In this document: positions 26,001-35,336 of the stretch, in pieces
Layout: each line of letters starts with the position of its first letter
How positions within the stretch are numbered: the stretch's first letter is position 1
Origin: Acheta domesticus
Lineage: Eukaryota; Arthropoda; Insecta; Orthoptera; Gryllidae
DNA: 64,000 nt
Direction of reading: 5' to 3'
NCBI GenBank assembly: GCA_031308135.1
Contig: JAHLJT010008756.1
Location: 133,750,949 to 133,814,948 of the forward strand
Notes under the pieces: model-generated
Told to the model about the DNA's origin: nothing
The model's database searches: none
The model's input: only the letters and a program-made list of their open reading frames with translations
Made by a program: the position numbers and the translations under genes

Positions 26001-29000
26001 TTAATGGTTTTCACAATAGGAAATCGTCTTTTAATGACATTTATTTACGTTTAGAAATACTTTTCTCGAAATTAAAAAAAGTATCCTCAATTAAGAGAGC
26101 ACTATCATCAGTATGATGTTGATTCTGGAGTGAATGAATCAACATATTTAGTGGAAACTTATTATATTAGCATTAAACATACAAAACATTTATTCCATTA
26201 TAATTGTGCAAATTTAAGTATGTTTTCAAATTATTCGATAGCATTTGTTGGGGCTATTGTCCCAGTTTGTTGAGGATATAATGCCAGGTGCCGGTTCACT
26301 CGTCGTGTGCAAGATACTGTGTCTGGCAAGGAGGAAGAGGATGGAGGGACCACGAACGACCACTCTTATCTATTAGTTCTGGTGCTTTGTGATTCCCTTC
26401 TTCATCAGAATCAGTTTCCTCACTAGAACTTCCAGGCAACTCGGAAAATCTTGCGTCATCACGAGGGTCATAGAGATTATTTGCGTCACTGCCTGTTCGC
26501 TAAGCGGTTTCCACGCTATTGTTGACATTGGGTCATTCCATGCAAAATTTCAGGTTTTCTGACAGTGAGTCTCAGATTTTTTTCATATTTTATTACATTA
26601 ATCTATTAATGATGAACAGTTAAAAGACAATTTATGGAATTAATATCTTTAGCAGTTTAGCAACAATTACGGGTTAAACATGGACGATGGCACAAAACAC
26701 TCAATAATGAAAATAATTATGACGATCATAAAATGAATAAAACTTTAAAAACGGGTACACTACTTTAAAGATGAATGATCATATTTTAAGCAGTTGATAA
26801 TATATTAAGGATTGAGGTATTTGTTTATAATAAAAAATTCTAATAAATTAAACAAATACATTTTTCTTCAAAAGTAATATTTTCTTTTCTTTCATATTTT
26901 ACACACTGCAAGATGAACCAATAAATAACCATTCTGCAAACTGTCGCGATGGAATCTTACAAAATGCGTAAGTTATTAAATAAAAAGTACACGCACATTT
27001 TGCTCTTAAGATTGGAAGTCGCGTGCCCTTGCCCAGCGAGGGGTGACGCAAGGTCGTACGCAGGCACCGCCAAGTTCATTCCCTAGGGATATCCATCGAT
27101 GCCTTCGAAGGGATCCTGACACCAGTTTACAGGCTTAGTTTTCGCGTGTTACTGTTCAATGATACATCGTGAAAGAAATTGCCAAAGATTGTGAATACGT
27201 TTAACAGGCTTTGGTGCTGCAATCCATTCGGACTTGAGAAGCACAAAAGTCGGGTGGATAAGAGAAAGATAACAGAGGCAATGCGGAAGAAAATATCAAA
27301 TTTAGTGGCAGGAGAAGCAATATGCGTTCTGTGTCGTCACAAAATATCCAAAATCTCCAATGCAGATCTTAGTGACTCAACTGAAACAGACAGTGAAGTG
27401 AAAACGTCAAGTGAAGAGGAGTACGTAGCCCCAGGAGTTGCAGAGGAAGCCACAATCAGTAATGAAAACATTTTGAATCCTCTGGGTCAATCATCATTGT
27501 CATTGCGAAAACAAACCCGAGAGAAATCGTAGGCAAGGAGAAAGGTGAGTGCCGTAAATAAAGCAGTTTCTGAATTATTTCATGTGAGTACAGAAAGCAA
27601 TGAAGGAGAAGAAACGTTGACACAATTCAAAGAAACATTTTCAAATGTGAAAACATCTAATGATAAATACATGATTTTAACGTGTTTACCAAAAAGTTGG
27701 AGTAAACAAAAAATAATGATCGAATTTGGCGTATCTCTTCATGTAGCTCGTACGGCAAAATTAACACCTAGAGAAATAGTTTTGCGAAATCCACCATCGC
27801 GCCGCGGAGTAAAAAAGTAACGCCGAGTGCTGACGAAGAGGGCTCGCCGCGGCGGCTCTAGGAGCTAAGATGAGTTCGTTCACGGAGCGCCGGTAAGATA
27901 CTTTTATCCATAACTTTAAAACCATTCAAGATTTCATGATGAAATTTACAGAGTAGCTTGAAAGTAGTTTCAGCAATTTTTCTTCCAAAATTTAAGAATT
28001 CAAAAATATTACATTTCCATTTATTGCATTTTTTAGAATTTGTTTACTTCCTAATTGTTAAAGACTCGCTGTAAAAAAAAGATCTTTAGTGTAAAATTAT
28101 CCTTTACATTTCTTATACAAATAATGTCACTTTCATATTTTTTGCTTGTTTGCATATCATCGGAAAAAAATCGTAACGGAATGTCTACAGACTGCTAACC
28201 TAATATTTCAAGTGCCCATTGTTGCTAAACAATGGCTGATGAGACAAAAATATTGTACCTGGTTCATGCAGGTATCATGATAAGTAAGATGGCAAAATAT
28301 TTTTAAGTTCTGAGATGTAGTGTCAGATTTCCTACTTTTTTGCATGGAATGACCCCACTGTGATAGTGTAACACAAATCCAACCAAACAATGCGGTGTGA
28401 AAGAATCAAGCTCAAACGCAACTAAGCCTAAGCGTACATATTCAAACAATGCTGAACGCATACTAAACAAAAATCATGATATACAAATCGTTTTGCAGTG
28501 TTAGCACATTCCACCCTAACAAAAGGGAAGAATTACGAACTACAAAAAAATTACATATCCGTAATGGAATAAATAGATGGATAAGGTAAGAGTGTCCCCA
28601 CGATTGTAACCGCTTTCTTCTTGTAAAAAAGGCTTCAAATCAGAATTTAAAAGTACTGAAAGTTAAAAAATATTACTTTTTACAATTAATAAGACTAATA
28701 AAAGATGTCACAAAGGCTCAGATCTCGGAGAAAAATTGCAGAGGACAAAACCAGAAAAACACATGTTGGGTCAGATTGACCCTACGTTTGCATCCGAGGG
28801 TTAAAAAAGAATAATTAATTGAATTAGCAATTAAAATACATTTTCCACCCCCCCCCCAAAAAAACCAGTTCGCATCGCAAACGTAAGAAAATTCTTTGGT
28901 GGAGTCTATGAGAACTTTCAAACTCAGCTTGACTAATATAAGTTACTTAAATTACTTAGTAAGTAAGTTATTAAGTAAGTCAAAAATGACTTACTTAATA

Positions 29001-30069
29001 ACTTAAGGGCGGGAATATATTTTCAGGAAACGCCGATGTCTATGAGTATAACACGACGTAGTGATCATATTCATCAGGAGGCAGTGTCATCAGCTCACTA
29101 AAAAAAGTTACTTACAATTCATGTACATTATTTTACAACACCAGACGAAATCAATCGATTCAATTCGATAGAAAAGTTTAAGTCACAAGTAAAATATTTT
29201 CTGCAGCATAACTGTATCTATACAATTCGAGACTACACCGAGCTTTAAAAGGAAAGTAACATGAATTTTAACAATGATATTTAATGTAATTATTTACCAT
29301 TTGTACAGTATAATTCTAAAACCCTGTAACAAGTATTGTACCACAGTTTCTGGGTCGATAATCCCCATCTCGATCTGGTTTTTTCGTCGTTTCCCTGATC
29401 CTTTGAGCAAATGCTGTGATGACCTTTTGTTTTACTTTTAGACATAAATGAAACTTCATTATCTGTGCACGTCTTCTAAATTCCAGTGAGAAATATAGTT
29501 ATTGAAATTAACGTTCTCCGTGTTGTCGCGGCAAAAAGTATTATTCTTTCATGAAGAACATGATGAGGGTTAAGAGCGCAAATTTATAGCTAATTTATTT
29601 TTGAAAAAAATGTTTTATTACATAGGAGCGAATATTTTGTCAACAAAACTAGAAAAAAATGCTCTTTTTTCTGTATTCAAAATTTAACTAGAATATTCGC
29701 TTAGAAAGCTAAGTGTAGAGATCACAGAACTATGAAAACGTGCACAGAATTCACCTCTCCCCTTAGCACGTCACAGTTTTTAACTGTTTTCGGAGTAAAA
29801 TAAATAAATAAAATCAGTTCTCTGCCACTACTTTTTGGTCTACCTCTGAATAAGTCAAATGACTTTTCTTCCTTTTCCTTCCATTCTAGGGCTGCTACAA
29901 AATTGACGGGATGCCATTTGACACCTTTCAATTCACATCCGCCGTGAAACCTGGTTACTACTACGTTACGGTTCGTGGGACCATGAATGGCGAAATGCTG
30001 TGGTGTACAACTTCGGTGTTTAAGTGTGAATTTGATGAAGATGAAAATGATGATGACGTTGACGAGTAA
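16994..30069 (+). CDS. Small secreted cysteine-containing protein (four exons, 207 aa)
   Basis: Join of 16994-17065, 23979-24179, 25531-25701 and 29890-30069. All three introns are phase 0, with donors GTAAGT, GTACGT, GTGAGT and AG acceptors. Exon 1 encodes a typical signal peptide (MGVLQKTLSVYLLFCAWG...). The mature part has seven cysteines (contexts YQCEG, DMCAK, SVCNE, PICPI, GCYKI, LWCTT, FKCEF) and three N-glycosylation sites (NIS, NQT, NET). It ends with a highly acidic tail (DEDENDDDVDE). The cysteine and NPICPIPAG / GYYYVTVRG pattern resembles the insect DUF1091/MD-2-like small secreted proteins that may bind lipids. That family link is from recall and not tested. Coding GC is moderate, unlike the GC-rich PPIP5K exons. 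Introns are loaded with transposons. Confidence 0.75.
17870..18205 (-). repeat. Dispersed repeat, family F, copy 1
   Basis: The reverse complement matches 39225-39560: shared blocks include AAAAAGTGGATAAATCCAAT, ATTTTCTCCAAAATTGAT and ACCGATATTTTAATT. Lies in intron 1 of the secreted-protein gene. Non-coding. Confidence 0.65.
18410..18871 (+). repeat. LINE-3'-end-like repeat, family H, copy 1
   Basis: Begins AATAACCCCCATCTCGATCA and ends TTTACTGTTTTTTGACTAAA followed by (AAAT)n. Shares both ends with copies at 29.32 and 49.04 kb but has a different middle, so it is internally rearranged. Confidence 0.6.
18980..19414 (-). other. Unrecognised minus-strand open frame
   Basis: A 144-codon open frame whose internal Met at 19289 opens MVRVLVIFSNELVNHKVLC. 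The middle has a balanced composition, while the C-terminal third is an AT-type hydrophobic run. It resembles no family I recognise, has no clear splice donor, and sits in the intron of a + strand gene. It may be chance or a transposon remnant. Confidence 0.15.
19880..20215 (+). mobile_element. tRNA-derived SINE family C, copy 1
   Basis: tRNA-like head with box A (GTAGCGGTTAGCGTAAC) and a near-canonical box B (GGGTTCAAACCCG). The body contains GTAGATTTACTGCATGTAAA and GCCTGTTTCGTCGCCCG, and ends with GAGTCTCACCACG. A minus-strand copy lies at 59095-59410. Confidence 0.7.
20265..20710 (+). mobile_element. LINE fragment (CR1/L2-like RT C-terminus)
   Basis: Translation gives ILEYASAG, then after a frameshift WDPHRLGQIDELERRIQKK, and ends VDAFKTRLN. 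That is the usual C-terminal order of CR1/L2-type LINEs (LEYAS..WDP, then RRIQ, ending FK.RL). Multiple stops follow. The match rests on motif recall. Lies in intron 1 of the secreted-protein gene. Confidence 0.5.
20805..21088 (-). mobile_element. tRNA-derived SINE family B, copy 1
   Basis: On the minus strand the head reads CTCTTGGTTAGCGTGTTCGC, with box B GGGTTGGATTCCCGG. The body includes the CTCATCGTCACACAGCAACA block shared with 50517-50808 and 62497-62735. Confidence 0.7.
21693..21748. repeat. 23-bp inverted repeat (hairpin)
   Basis: GAACCAGCATTAAATTGCTG at 21693 pairs with CGGCAATTTAATGCTGGTTC ending at 21748. One mismatch in 23 bp and a 10-nt loop. Confidence 0.85.
22165..22250 (-). 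mobile_element. tRNA-like SINE head, degenerate
   Basis: The minus strand carries a box B-like AGGTTCGAGTCCCGCCACGG and, about 50 bp upstream, GATCGCTAAGACAGTAGTGC as a box A region. No body family was recognised. Confidence 0.4.
22283..22700 (-). mobile_element. Dong/R4-type LINE fragment with internal deletion
   Basis: Matches the 3' part of the element at 35.3-36.9 kb in reverse, ending against an (ATT)n tract at 22260-22282. The peptide runs FMWLKRG directly into RMWGVKAQVVLIVIGALGF. The zinc finger and most of the endonuclease, present in the longer copy, are deleted, and the frame is kept across the junction. Confidence 0.7.
23392..23906 (-). mobile_element. tRNA-derived SINE family A, minus-strand copy
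   Basis: Full-length type copy; the minus strand head reads GAGAGGTGGCTCAGTGCATC with box B CTAGGTTCGAGTCACG. Ends about 70 bp before exon 2 of the secreted-protein gene. Confidence 0.75.
23979..24179 (+). CDS. Secreted-protein gene, exon 2
   Basis: 67 codons from acceptor TGTTCCAG to donor GTACGT, both phase 0. Encodes the N-terminal mature part with NMYQCEGYED, two N-glycosylation sites (NIS, NQT) and DMCAKVDVGGDWA. Confidence 0.72.
24242..24510. mobile_element. Possible hAT-like MITE
   Basis: Starts CAGGGGCGGTTCCAGC with a nearby GGGGAGGGGGCGATCG, an end pattern seen in arthropod hAT-type MITEs. The right side has CCACGCCCCCCCTCC. The terminal repeats are too degraded to fix the borders, and no target duplication was found. 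Confidence 0.3.
25531..25701 (+). CDS. Secreted-protein gene, exon 3
   Basis: 57 codons from acceptor TTTTACGTAG to donor GTGAGT, phase 0 at both ends. Encodes GVLTVAYLETMDGTKPAEIY, a third glycosylation site (NET), and NPICPIPA at the exon end. Confidence 0.75.
26529..28355 (+). mobile_element. Transposon nested inside the piggyBac remnant
   Basis: Inverted ends TGGGTCATTCCATGCAAAA at the left and GGGGTCATTCCATGCAAAAA (reverse complement) at the right delimit about 1.8 kb. The interior carries the open frame at 27179-27820. No target duplication was identified. Confidence 0.5.
27179..27820 (+). pseudogene. Transposon-encoded protein with CCNPF motif, one internal stop
   Basis: One frame reads MPKIVNTFNRLWCCNPFGLE, then a CVLC pair, an acidic Ser/Thr/Glu-rich stretch (DSTETDSEVKTSSEEE), a stop at 27530-27532, and in the same frame continues to LTCLPKSWSKQKIMIEFGVS before the final stop. 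The CCNPFGL...HK plus CX2C head and the LPKSWS...EF..S block recur, as I recall, in a family of arthropod transposon proteins whose head resembles ARL14EP. That link needs a search. The C-terminal part expected in a transposase is absent. Confidence 0.45.
28965..29004. repeat. Perfect 18-bp hairpin
   Basis: AAGTTATTAAGTAAGTCA (28965-28982) and TGACTTACTTAATAACTT (28987-29004) are perfect reverse complements around a 4-nt AAAA loop. Part of a longer TAAGTAAGT-rich stretch. Confidence 0.9.
29320..29815 (+). repeat. LINE-3'-end-like repeat, family H, copy 2
   Basis: Shares AATCCCCATCTCGATCTGG at its start, the internal GGAGCGAATATTTTGTCAAC, and an (AAAT)n tail with 49042-49523. Ends about 75 bp before exon 4 of the secreted-protein gene. 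Confidence 0.7.
29890..30069 (+). CDS. Secreted-protein gene, exon 4 (last)
   Basis: 59 codons plus TAA from acceptor CCATTCTAG. Encodes GCYKIDGMPFDTFQF, PGYYYVTVRG, two cysteines (LWCTT, FKCEF) and the acidic tail. Confidence 0.75.
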   Translation, partial: GCYKIDGMPFDTFQFTSAVKPGYYYVTVRGTMNGEMLWCTTSVFKCEFDEDENDDDVDE

Positions 30070-30289
30070 ACTTGCAGAAGTGCATTTTTACTGTAATGTG
30101 TCAACATATATATATATATATGTCTTTTCCATGCATTTTAATATGTTATATCCTTTACGATGCAAATAATACACTCAATGTTCACTTTCAAAATTTGCAA
30201 TGAAGTAATTTTGGCCTTCTCTAGAAGTATAACTAGTGATATTTGAATAATTTTTATAGTCTGTAATTTAATACTTAAAATTTATATTA

Positions 30290-30295
30290 AATAAA
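30290..30295 (+). terminator. Polyadenylation signal candidate
   Basis: The first AATAAA after the stop codon lies 221 bp downstream, giving a plausible short 3' UTR. Confidence 0.45.
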
Positions 30296-30310
30296 ACATC
30301 TTACGGTTTT

Positions 30311-31890
30311 GTTACCTCAGAAGTAAGTATAATTTCCCCAAATGCTTTTACAATGAAACTTCATGAAATGTAATTATTTATATAAATTTAAAATAAAGTA
30401 TTAAATTACTGTTCACACCATCAATAAATTCAATTAAAATCTGAACAAAAATTCACTTTAATTTTTTAAATAACCTTCTTAATTGCTTTAGGAAGCGTCC
30501 TGACTGCCTGTATTTTTTTACCAGAGAACTCTAGAGTTGAGATGTTCTAATCATCGGTGAGATCTAATGTATCATTGGTAAAAGTCACGGAGCTACACTA
30601 TTTTCTTGCCCCATGGTCTAAGCAACAACTTAACAGTGGAAACATTAAACGCTAACTTCTGTCACGTCCGCCAGGTAGTGCTTGATGATTCACTTGTATG
30701 CCATTAGTTTTGTTCTCTAGGTAAAAAAGCAAAAAATATATTTTTTTAGAATGTTAATTATGAAATGTAAAATACACAACGAACGATATTCCTTTATGAT
30801 TTTCCTGATGTTTCTTTGATCATTCAGATACTAGTATTTGAAATCCAAATTCAAGTAATAAGAGGACATATACATAACCTTTCTTCTATTATCTACCGGA
30901 GAAGGAACAAGATTTTTATTTATTGCATTTCTATCGACGTCAGACACCAGGTGGATGTGATGGACGAAAATACAAATGATGAAATACTTCAGGTAAGAAT
31001 GCTTACAAGAAGTGAGCGTCTCATGTCATTTAAAGGAAACAAATAAAGTAAAGTACGTCGGAGAAAATAAATAGGTTATGAGGTAACATCTGTCTATACA
31101 AGGAACATGTGAGATGCAAGTCTCACAATCTTTTTTGAAAACTGGATAATAACTAATTTTATTAGTATAATTTATAACTTCGTATTCTAGAGAGAACTTT
31201 TACTTGCACGATTCCTCCATGGTTTGGTAAATATAAGTATCAGTATAAAGCATTTTCAGTTAGTAAGAATCTTCTTTGGTAACGTATTATGGACCTTATT
31301 AAGGTTACGAGACTGTTGTGAAGTAACATAAAACAAAACGTTCTTACACGTGGAAGATACGTGTTGGATATCAAATCCACATTGAATAAACTTTAATGGG
31401 TTTTGATTCAGTTCATACATCAAATACAATCAAAAACTGTCTTAAAATGATAAGCAGAGGATGCATTTTAAAATTATTGATGTCGCACTAATTAGCAGAC
31501 TAAACAATCCTCCTAGGTATTCTAAAAACTTAATTATTTTATCCACAGTTTGATGGTATTCGTGAAAATACACAAATAGGAAAGATTTATATTCTCGTTC
31601 AAAATTATTACATTTCTGAAGTACGGTTTTGTAAAATATACTTGTAAGTTAAGTTTAATGCTGAAAGTAAGTAATAATACTTAAAGTTAAGTTTGAATTA
31701 AAATGTCAAATTTTCTTTTTACTTACACTACATGTACAAGTAGAAGATAAAATATATTCCGATGTCTGATATAATATTTTACAATAGTAAAGTATAAGCA
31801 TGTGTTATTGCCACTTTTACTTTCTGATGGAGAAGAACATATCAATTGGGGTATTTTATTTTTAGTCTCGTATACGCACGTATATACGGA
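30311..31890. other. Intergenic AT-rich DNA, no gene seen
   Basis: No recognised repeat and only short open frames, including an unremarkable 76-codon frame at 30816-31046. Confidence 0.45.
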
Positions 31891-31894
31891 ATAA

Positions 31895-32600
31895 TAGACA
31901 AATTACAGAAAAAGTTATGTAATGCTACAGCAAATCGATTTCGATATTTCAACGGAAATACACCTTATAGTGACCCCTGATAGCGAAAACTTTTTTCTAC
32001 CAAATCGTCCGTACGTCGATCTGTTCGTCCGTCCATCCGTCTGTCAACACCACTAGTGCGTAAACCACACGTAGGACATTTTCCAAAATGGATACTCCCC
32101 AGTAGATCTGGCTCGACTCGATTCGTTTCTATTTTGAAAAACATTCTTTAAAATTTGGGGGTACCTTTCATCAAGTCCCAAATTTTCTCAAAAATGGTTC
32201 CCAATTTTTTCTTCAAACTTTTCGTACGGATAGTGCTAAATGCACTCATTAAAATGACATAACATTCATTTTGCCGTATTCTTTTGCTTTTTCAAAAAGT
32301 AGGCAAATGTAATTTATTTAACGATTTCTCACACGTTTAAATATGCACATCTCCACCTCTTTGTATACATTACTGCGTTTGGAAGAGAAGTGCTTGAAAT
32401 TACTTTTAGAGAAACTTTTTGAAAACTCAATCGATTTCTGTAAAAAAGCCTCAAAATTTCGCAATTACAGTAAAGTTTAAACGCATTTTCTTAAAAACGG
32501 CTCCAAATTTTTTAACGAAAATTTCCTATTATGGCGATGTTTTACTCTTCTGCAATATTATAAAAGTAGTATTTCGATTCTACATGTGGGGAACCAAAAC
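31895..32600 (+). repeat. Dispersed repeats, families G and K
   Basis: 31895-32230 shares GTTATGTAATGCTACAGC and TTTCAACGGAAAT blocks with 15.2 and 18.2 kb. 32330-32600 resembles 45190-45400 (blocks AAACTCAA, GATATTTTGTC/CGCATTTTCTT). No coding function was recognised. From 32600 to 33040 no feature was identified. Confidence 0.4.
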
Positions 32601-33041
32601 AATAAGAAAATTTCCAAAAACGTTGATTTGGATAGCGATAGAAGGCAGCTGGCAAAATAAAATGGCAAGTCGGAATAGTCCGTGTAGCCTAGACCAAAGA
32701 AATTAGAACGAGAAAATTCCATACTGTAGCATCATTAGTTTACTTTCTCGCGTAATACTTACGTAGTATAGTGTAACAACACAGAGCTATAAGCTTCTAT
32801 GAAATACATTTAATGATAATAAAAGGCCGTTCAGCAGCGGGGAAAATGGACTTATTTTCAAATTCACGCTTCGTTATACTAAAAGCCGAAGAACATCGCT
32901 GCCAGAAAATGAGCACTTGCTGCGTTTTCGGGCTGTGAACCCGGGTAGGTAAGCGGCAGTCGCGTCACAGGCCTATTGTGTACATCCAGACGCCGAAGGA
33001 AGTGGCGTGATGTCAGCGGACAGCTGCGGGCGGTTGAGCGA

Positions 33042-33422
33042 CGCACTCTCTCAGTCTGAATCAGTGAAAAACTACTGATTGACATTTACTATTCACTGAT
33101 GGTGTCAGTTATAACCCTGTCACTGACAATCAGTGAATTGAACTGAACAAATCAGTGAAAATCGGCTCCACTTTTTGAATCAGTGAGACTTCAGTGAAAT
33201 CTGTGACAACTAATTGAACGTGACGACTGAACGATCAGTGAGAGATCGTGGCGCGACACTTTTACCACTGACGACCAGTGAAATGCTGGCGGTCATTATG
33301 AAAACGTTCGCATATTCGCTGATTGTCAGCGAAACTATACATTTCGACTGAAGATATCAGTGGCTTCGGCTCTCACTGATTGAATCAGTGACAATTTCAC
33401 TGATTCAGATTTAGAGAGCACA
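33042..33422 (+). mobile_element. TCAGTG-rich MITE, copy 1
   Basis: Ends CTCTCTCAGTCTGAATCAG and CTCTCTAAATCTGAATCAG (reverse complement) form 19-bp inverted termini with two mismatches. The body repeats TCAGTG/CACTGA many times. Two further copies are at 46007-46399 and 61231-61606. Confidence 0.75.
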
Positions 33423-33429
33423 GCTCCAC

Positions 33430-33775
33430 GCCACGGGCCATTTCCTGCCATCCGTTACTGCGACCCACAGTGTCCTCAGGACATCCCCCCGCAGGGCCCA
33501 GCAAGGGGTCCCTCCGATCGCCAGTCGGCATTACTAAACCCTACGGGATGTTCACTGACTGCTGAAGGCAGCCTCCTTCGCTGGCTAATGCAAGGTTCAG
33601 GATACCACTCTAATCAGTGGACTGGTGTGCAAACCCAGTTTCTCTCCTGTACCCTCCATGGGCCGATAACAGGAAGTCCAAAGGTTCATGACCCTTCCCT
33701 CTCTACTTACTTCCCACTCTCCTCAAAATGGAGTACTTCTTCGTCGGACCCCTCACCTTCAACGCGTTGCGTCGG
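33430..33775 (-). mobile_element. Dong/R4-type LINE 5' UTR fragment
   Basis: The reverse complement matches 37430-37745, the leader of the element beginning at 37.35 kb (shared GAGTACTTCTTCGTC, GGCCGATAACAGGAA, GCCAGTCGGCATTACTAAAC). Confidence 0.7.
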
Positions 33776-33910
33776 GAGGGCACGTCCAGGTGGCGCCAGC
33801 AACCGGGTAGGGCACAAGTCACAGATCAGCGACCGGGTCGTGATTGGCGCGAGAGGCCACCGCGTCATGCGCCTGGGAGAGGGCGCGTGGAGCCCTTTAC
33901 ATACCGCAGA

Positions 33911-34401
33911 CAGTGTTCCCAGATTAGGGGTTTCCCCCTGAATTTAGTTTTTTTGTCTTTAGGGGTTGTTTTAGGGAGCAAATTTATTTGAGGTTTTTCT
34001 TGGGGGGGGGATTTCATTGAGTTCTTTAAATGTTAATTTTGTGTTATATTGTGGAAAGATGTAATATTGTGAGATCATCACACTCGCCAATGATGAGAAC
34101 TCAACTTGGTTTTAAAATTTTGGGAAGTAAGGGTACACTGGTCGGCTGCAGATATGTAAAATGCGGACCGACTACATATTACTATTGTTTCAATTTGACT
34201 GTAACTGACAAGTTAACTGTAAAATATCAATATCATCATATACAATTAATAATATTTTTCGTGTTTATTTCCTTTCCATACCCTCATGCATTTTAAACAT
34301 GAAATAATAATTTTTTTTTGAAATTGGAGATTTTTTTGTCGTTTTGGGGGTTTTCACAGCGCTATCTAGGGGGAATTGCTTAAGATCATCTGACAACACT
34401 G
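33911..34401. mobile_element. hAT-type nonautonomous element with 8-bp target duplication
   Basis: ACCGCAGA is duplicated exactly at both sides (33903-33910 and 34402-34409). The ends are CAGTGTTCCCAGAT and, from the other side, CAGTGTTGTCAGAT. An 8-bp duplication and CAGTGTTG-type ends are hAT hallmarks. 491 bp, no coding capacity. Confidence 0.8.
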
Positions 34402-34893
34402 ACCGCAGACCGTCGTTTTCCCTTCTTCCTGTTCGAAGTTTTATCCAGACTACCTGTGATACGAAATTGTCACCGGTATGCAACTTGTAATATTTTCACC
34501 GGCGGGCTGATTCTCAAACGTCCACCGACCTGCATAGTTCTCAAAGTCGCCAGCGTATTGTTTTTATTGAACCGATTGAATTGAGAACGTTTTACCGAGC
34601 TTCAGTCAGTAATGTTCGCATCAATCGGCAACAGTTTCTGTGAACGCGTTTGCGTCTGCCACTCTCATGTGAGTTTAGTCAATCGCGGAAGACACGTCGC
34701 GTCTACATTGCCATCATTGTCCTCGCATGCACGCGCCAATTCACCACCGGAGAAAACGAAATTCGTGTGACCGCTGCGCCCGCACGCATCAACAGGAGCC
34801 TTGACAATTGGAAGAGCCCGCGCGGAGGATCAACCGCTCCCCGCCACTCTTCCGCACCTCACCACCGCCATCTCCACATCACGCCTCGCCGAG

Positions 34894-34905
34894 ATGAACA
34901 ATGCG
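34894..34905 (+). CDS. PPIP5K: Candidate first coding exon of PPIP5K
   Basis: In a CpG-rich block (34.6-34.92 kb) an ATG in context GCCGAGATGA encodes MNNA, then meets a good donor, GTGAGA, in phase 0. Exon 41388-41645 also opens in phase 0. The join would give MNNA followed by AAAEPGAG. This is inference only: the intron would be about 6.5 kb, and other upstream exons are possible. Confidence 0.25.
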
Positions 34906-35288
34906 GTGAGATCGCCCAAAGGGACGAGCAATCAATGAACAGAGAGGGAATTGAGTCAGTGAAAGGGGATTTTATGTAAAGAAGTTAATAAATGCTAAAC
35001 AGCCATTAAATTCATGTTAACCATGGAAAACTGTTATTACTAGCGAAACTCTCAATCCCTGCCATGCATGCGTCCTCTCTCCCCGTCAAAGCTTTCAGAG
35101 GTCCAGAGCAACGTCTGCCGACTGCTATCCATCGCAGCGAGGTAGGTCCGAGAGACGGATTACAATAGAGAACATACTGTAATGCTGCAGCAGAAAACGG
35201 CTATTTTTCGACAGAAAAACTTGTATTGTGCATCCTTGATATTGTAAAAATTGATAATTCTTCCTCGCATATGTAGTAAACAATTACC

Positions 35289-35289
<1 letters not shown>

Positions 35290-35335
<46 letters not shown>

Positions 35336-35336
35336 G
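35290..35336. repeat. (TAA)n microsatellite
   Basis: About 15 TAA units directly adjoining the 5' junction of the Dong/R4-type LINE. Its likely insertion target. Confidence 0.95.

Larger units (their letters stand above)
25882..28800 (-). mobile_element. piggyBac-type transposon remnant in intron 3
   Basis: TTAA target duplications flank the element exactly (25878-25881 and 28801-28804). The ends are CCCTCGGGTGCAATCGT and CCCTCGGATGCAAACGT (reverse complement), 15 of 17 matching. Subterminal palindromes GGGGTCAGATTGACCCC and GGGTCAGATTGACCC lie near both ends, as in insect piggyBac elements. On the minus strand at 26230-26480 a broken acidic N-terminal transposase-like stretch is readable (SELPGSSSEETDSDEEG). 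The catalytic core is not recognisable, and a second element interrupts the interior. Confidence 0.75.

Noticed and set aside
33588..33991. Two overlapping open frames at 33.6-34.0 kb
   Set aside because: The region is Dong/R4-type leader in reverse, a short GC-rich unique part and a hAT end; the peptides have no domain.
34650..34979. 109-codon frame with a signal-peptide-like start
   Set aside because: The hydrophobic run is short and the remainder is an Arg/His-rich translation of the CpG-rich block; the block is better explained as promoter or 5' exon.
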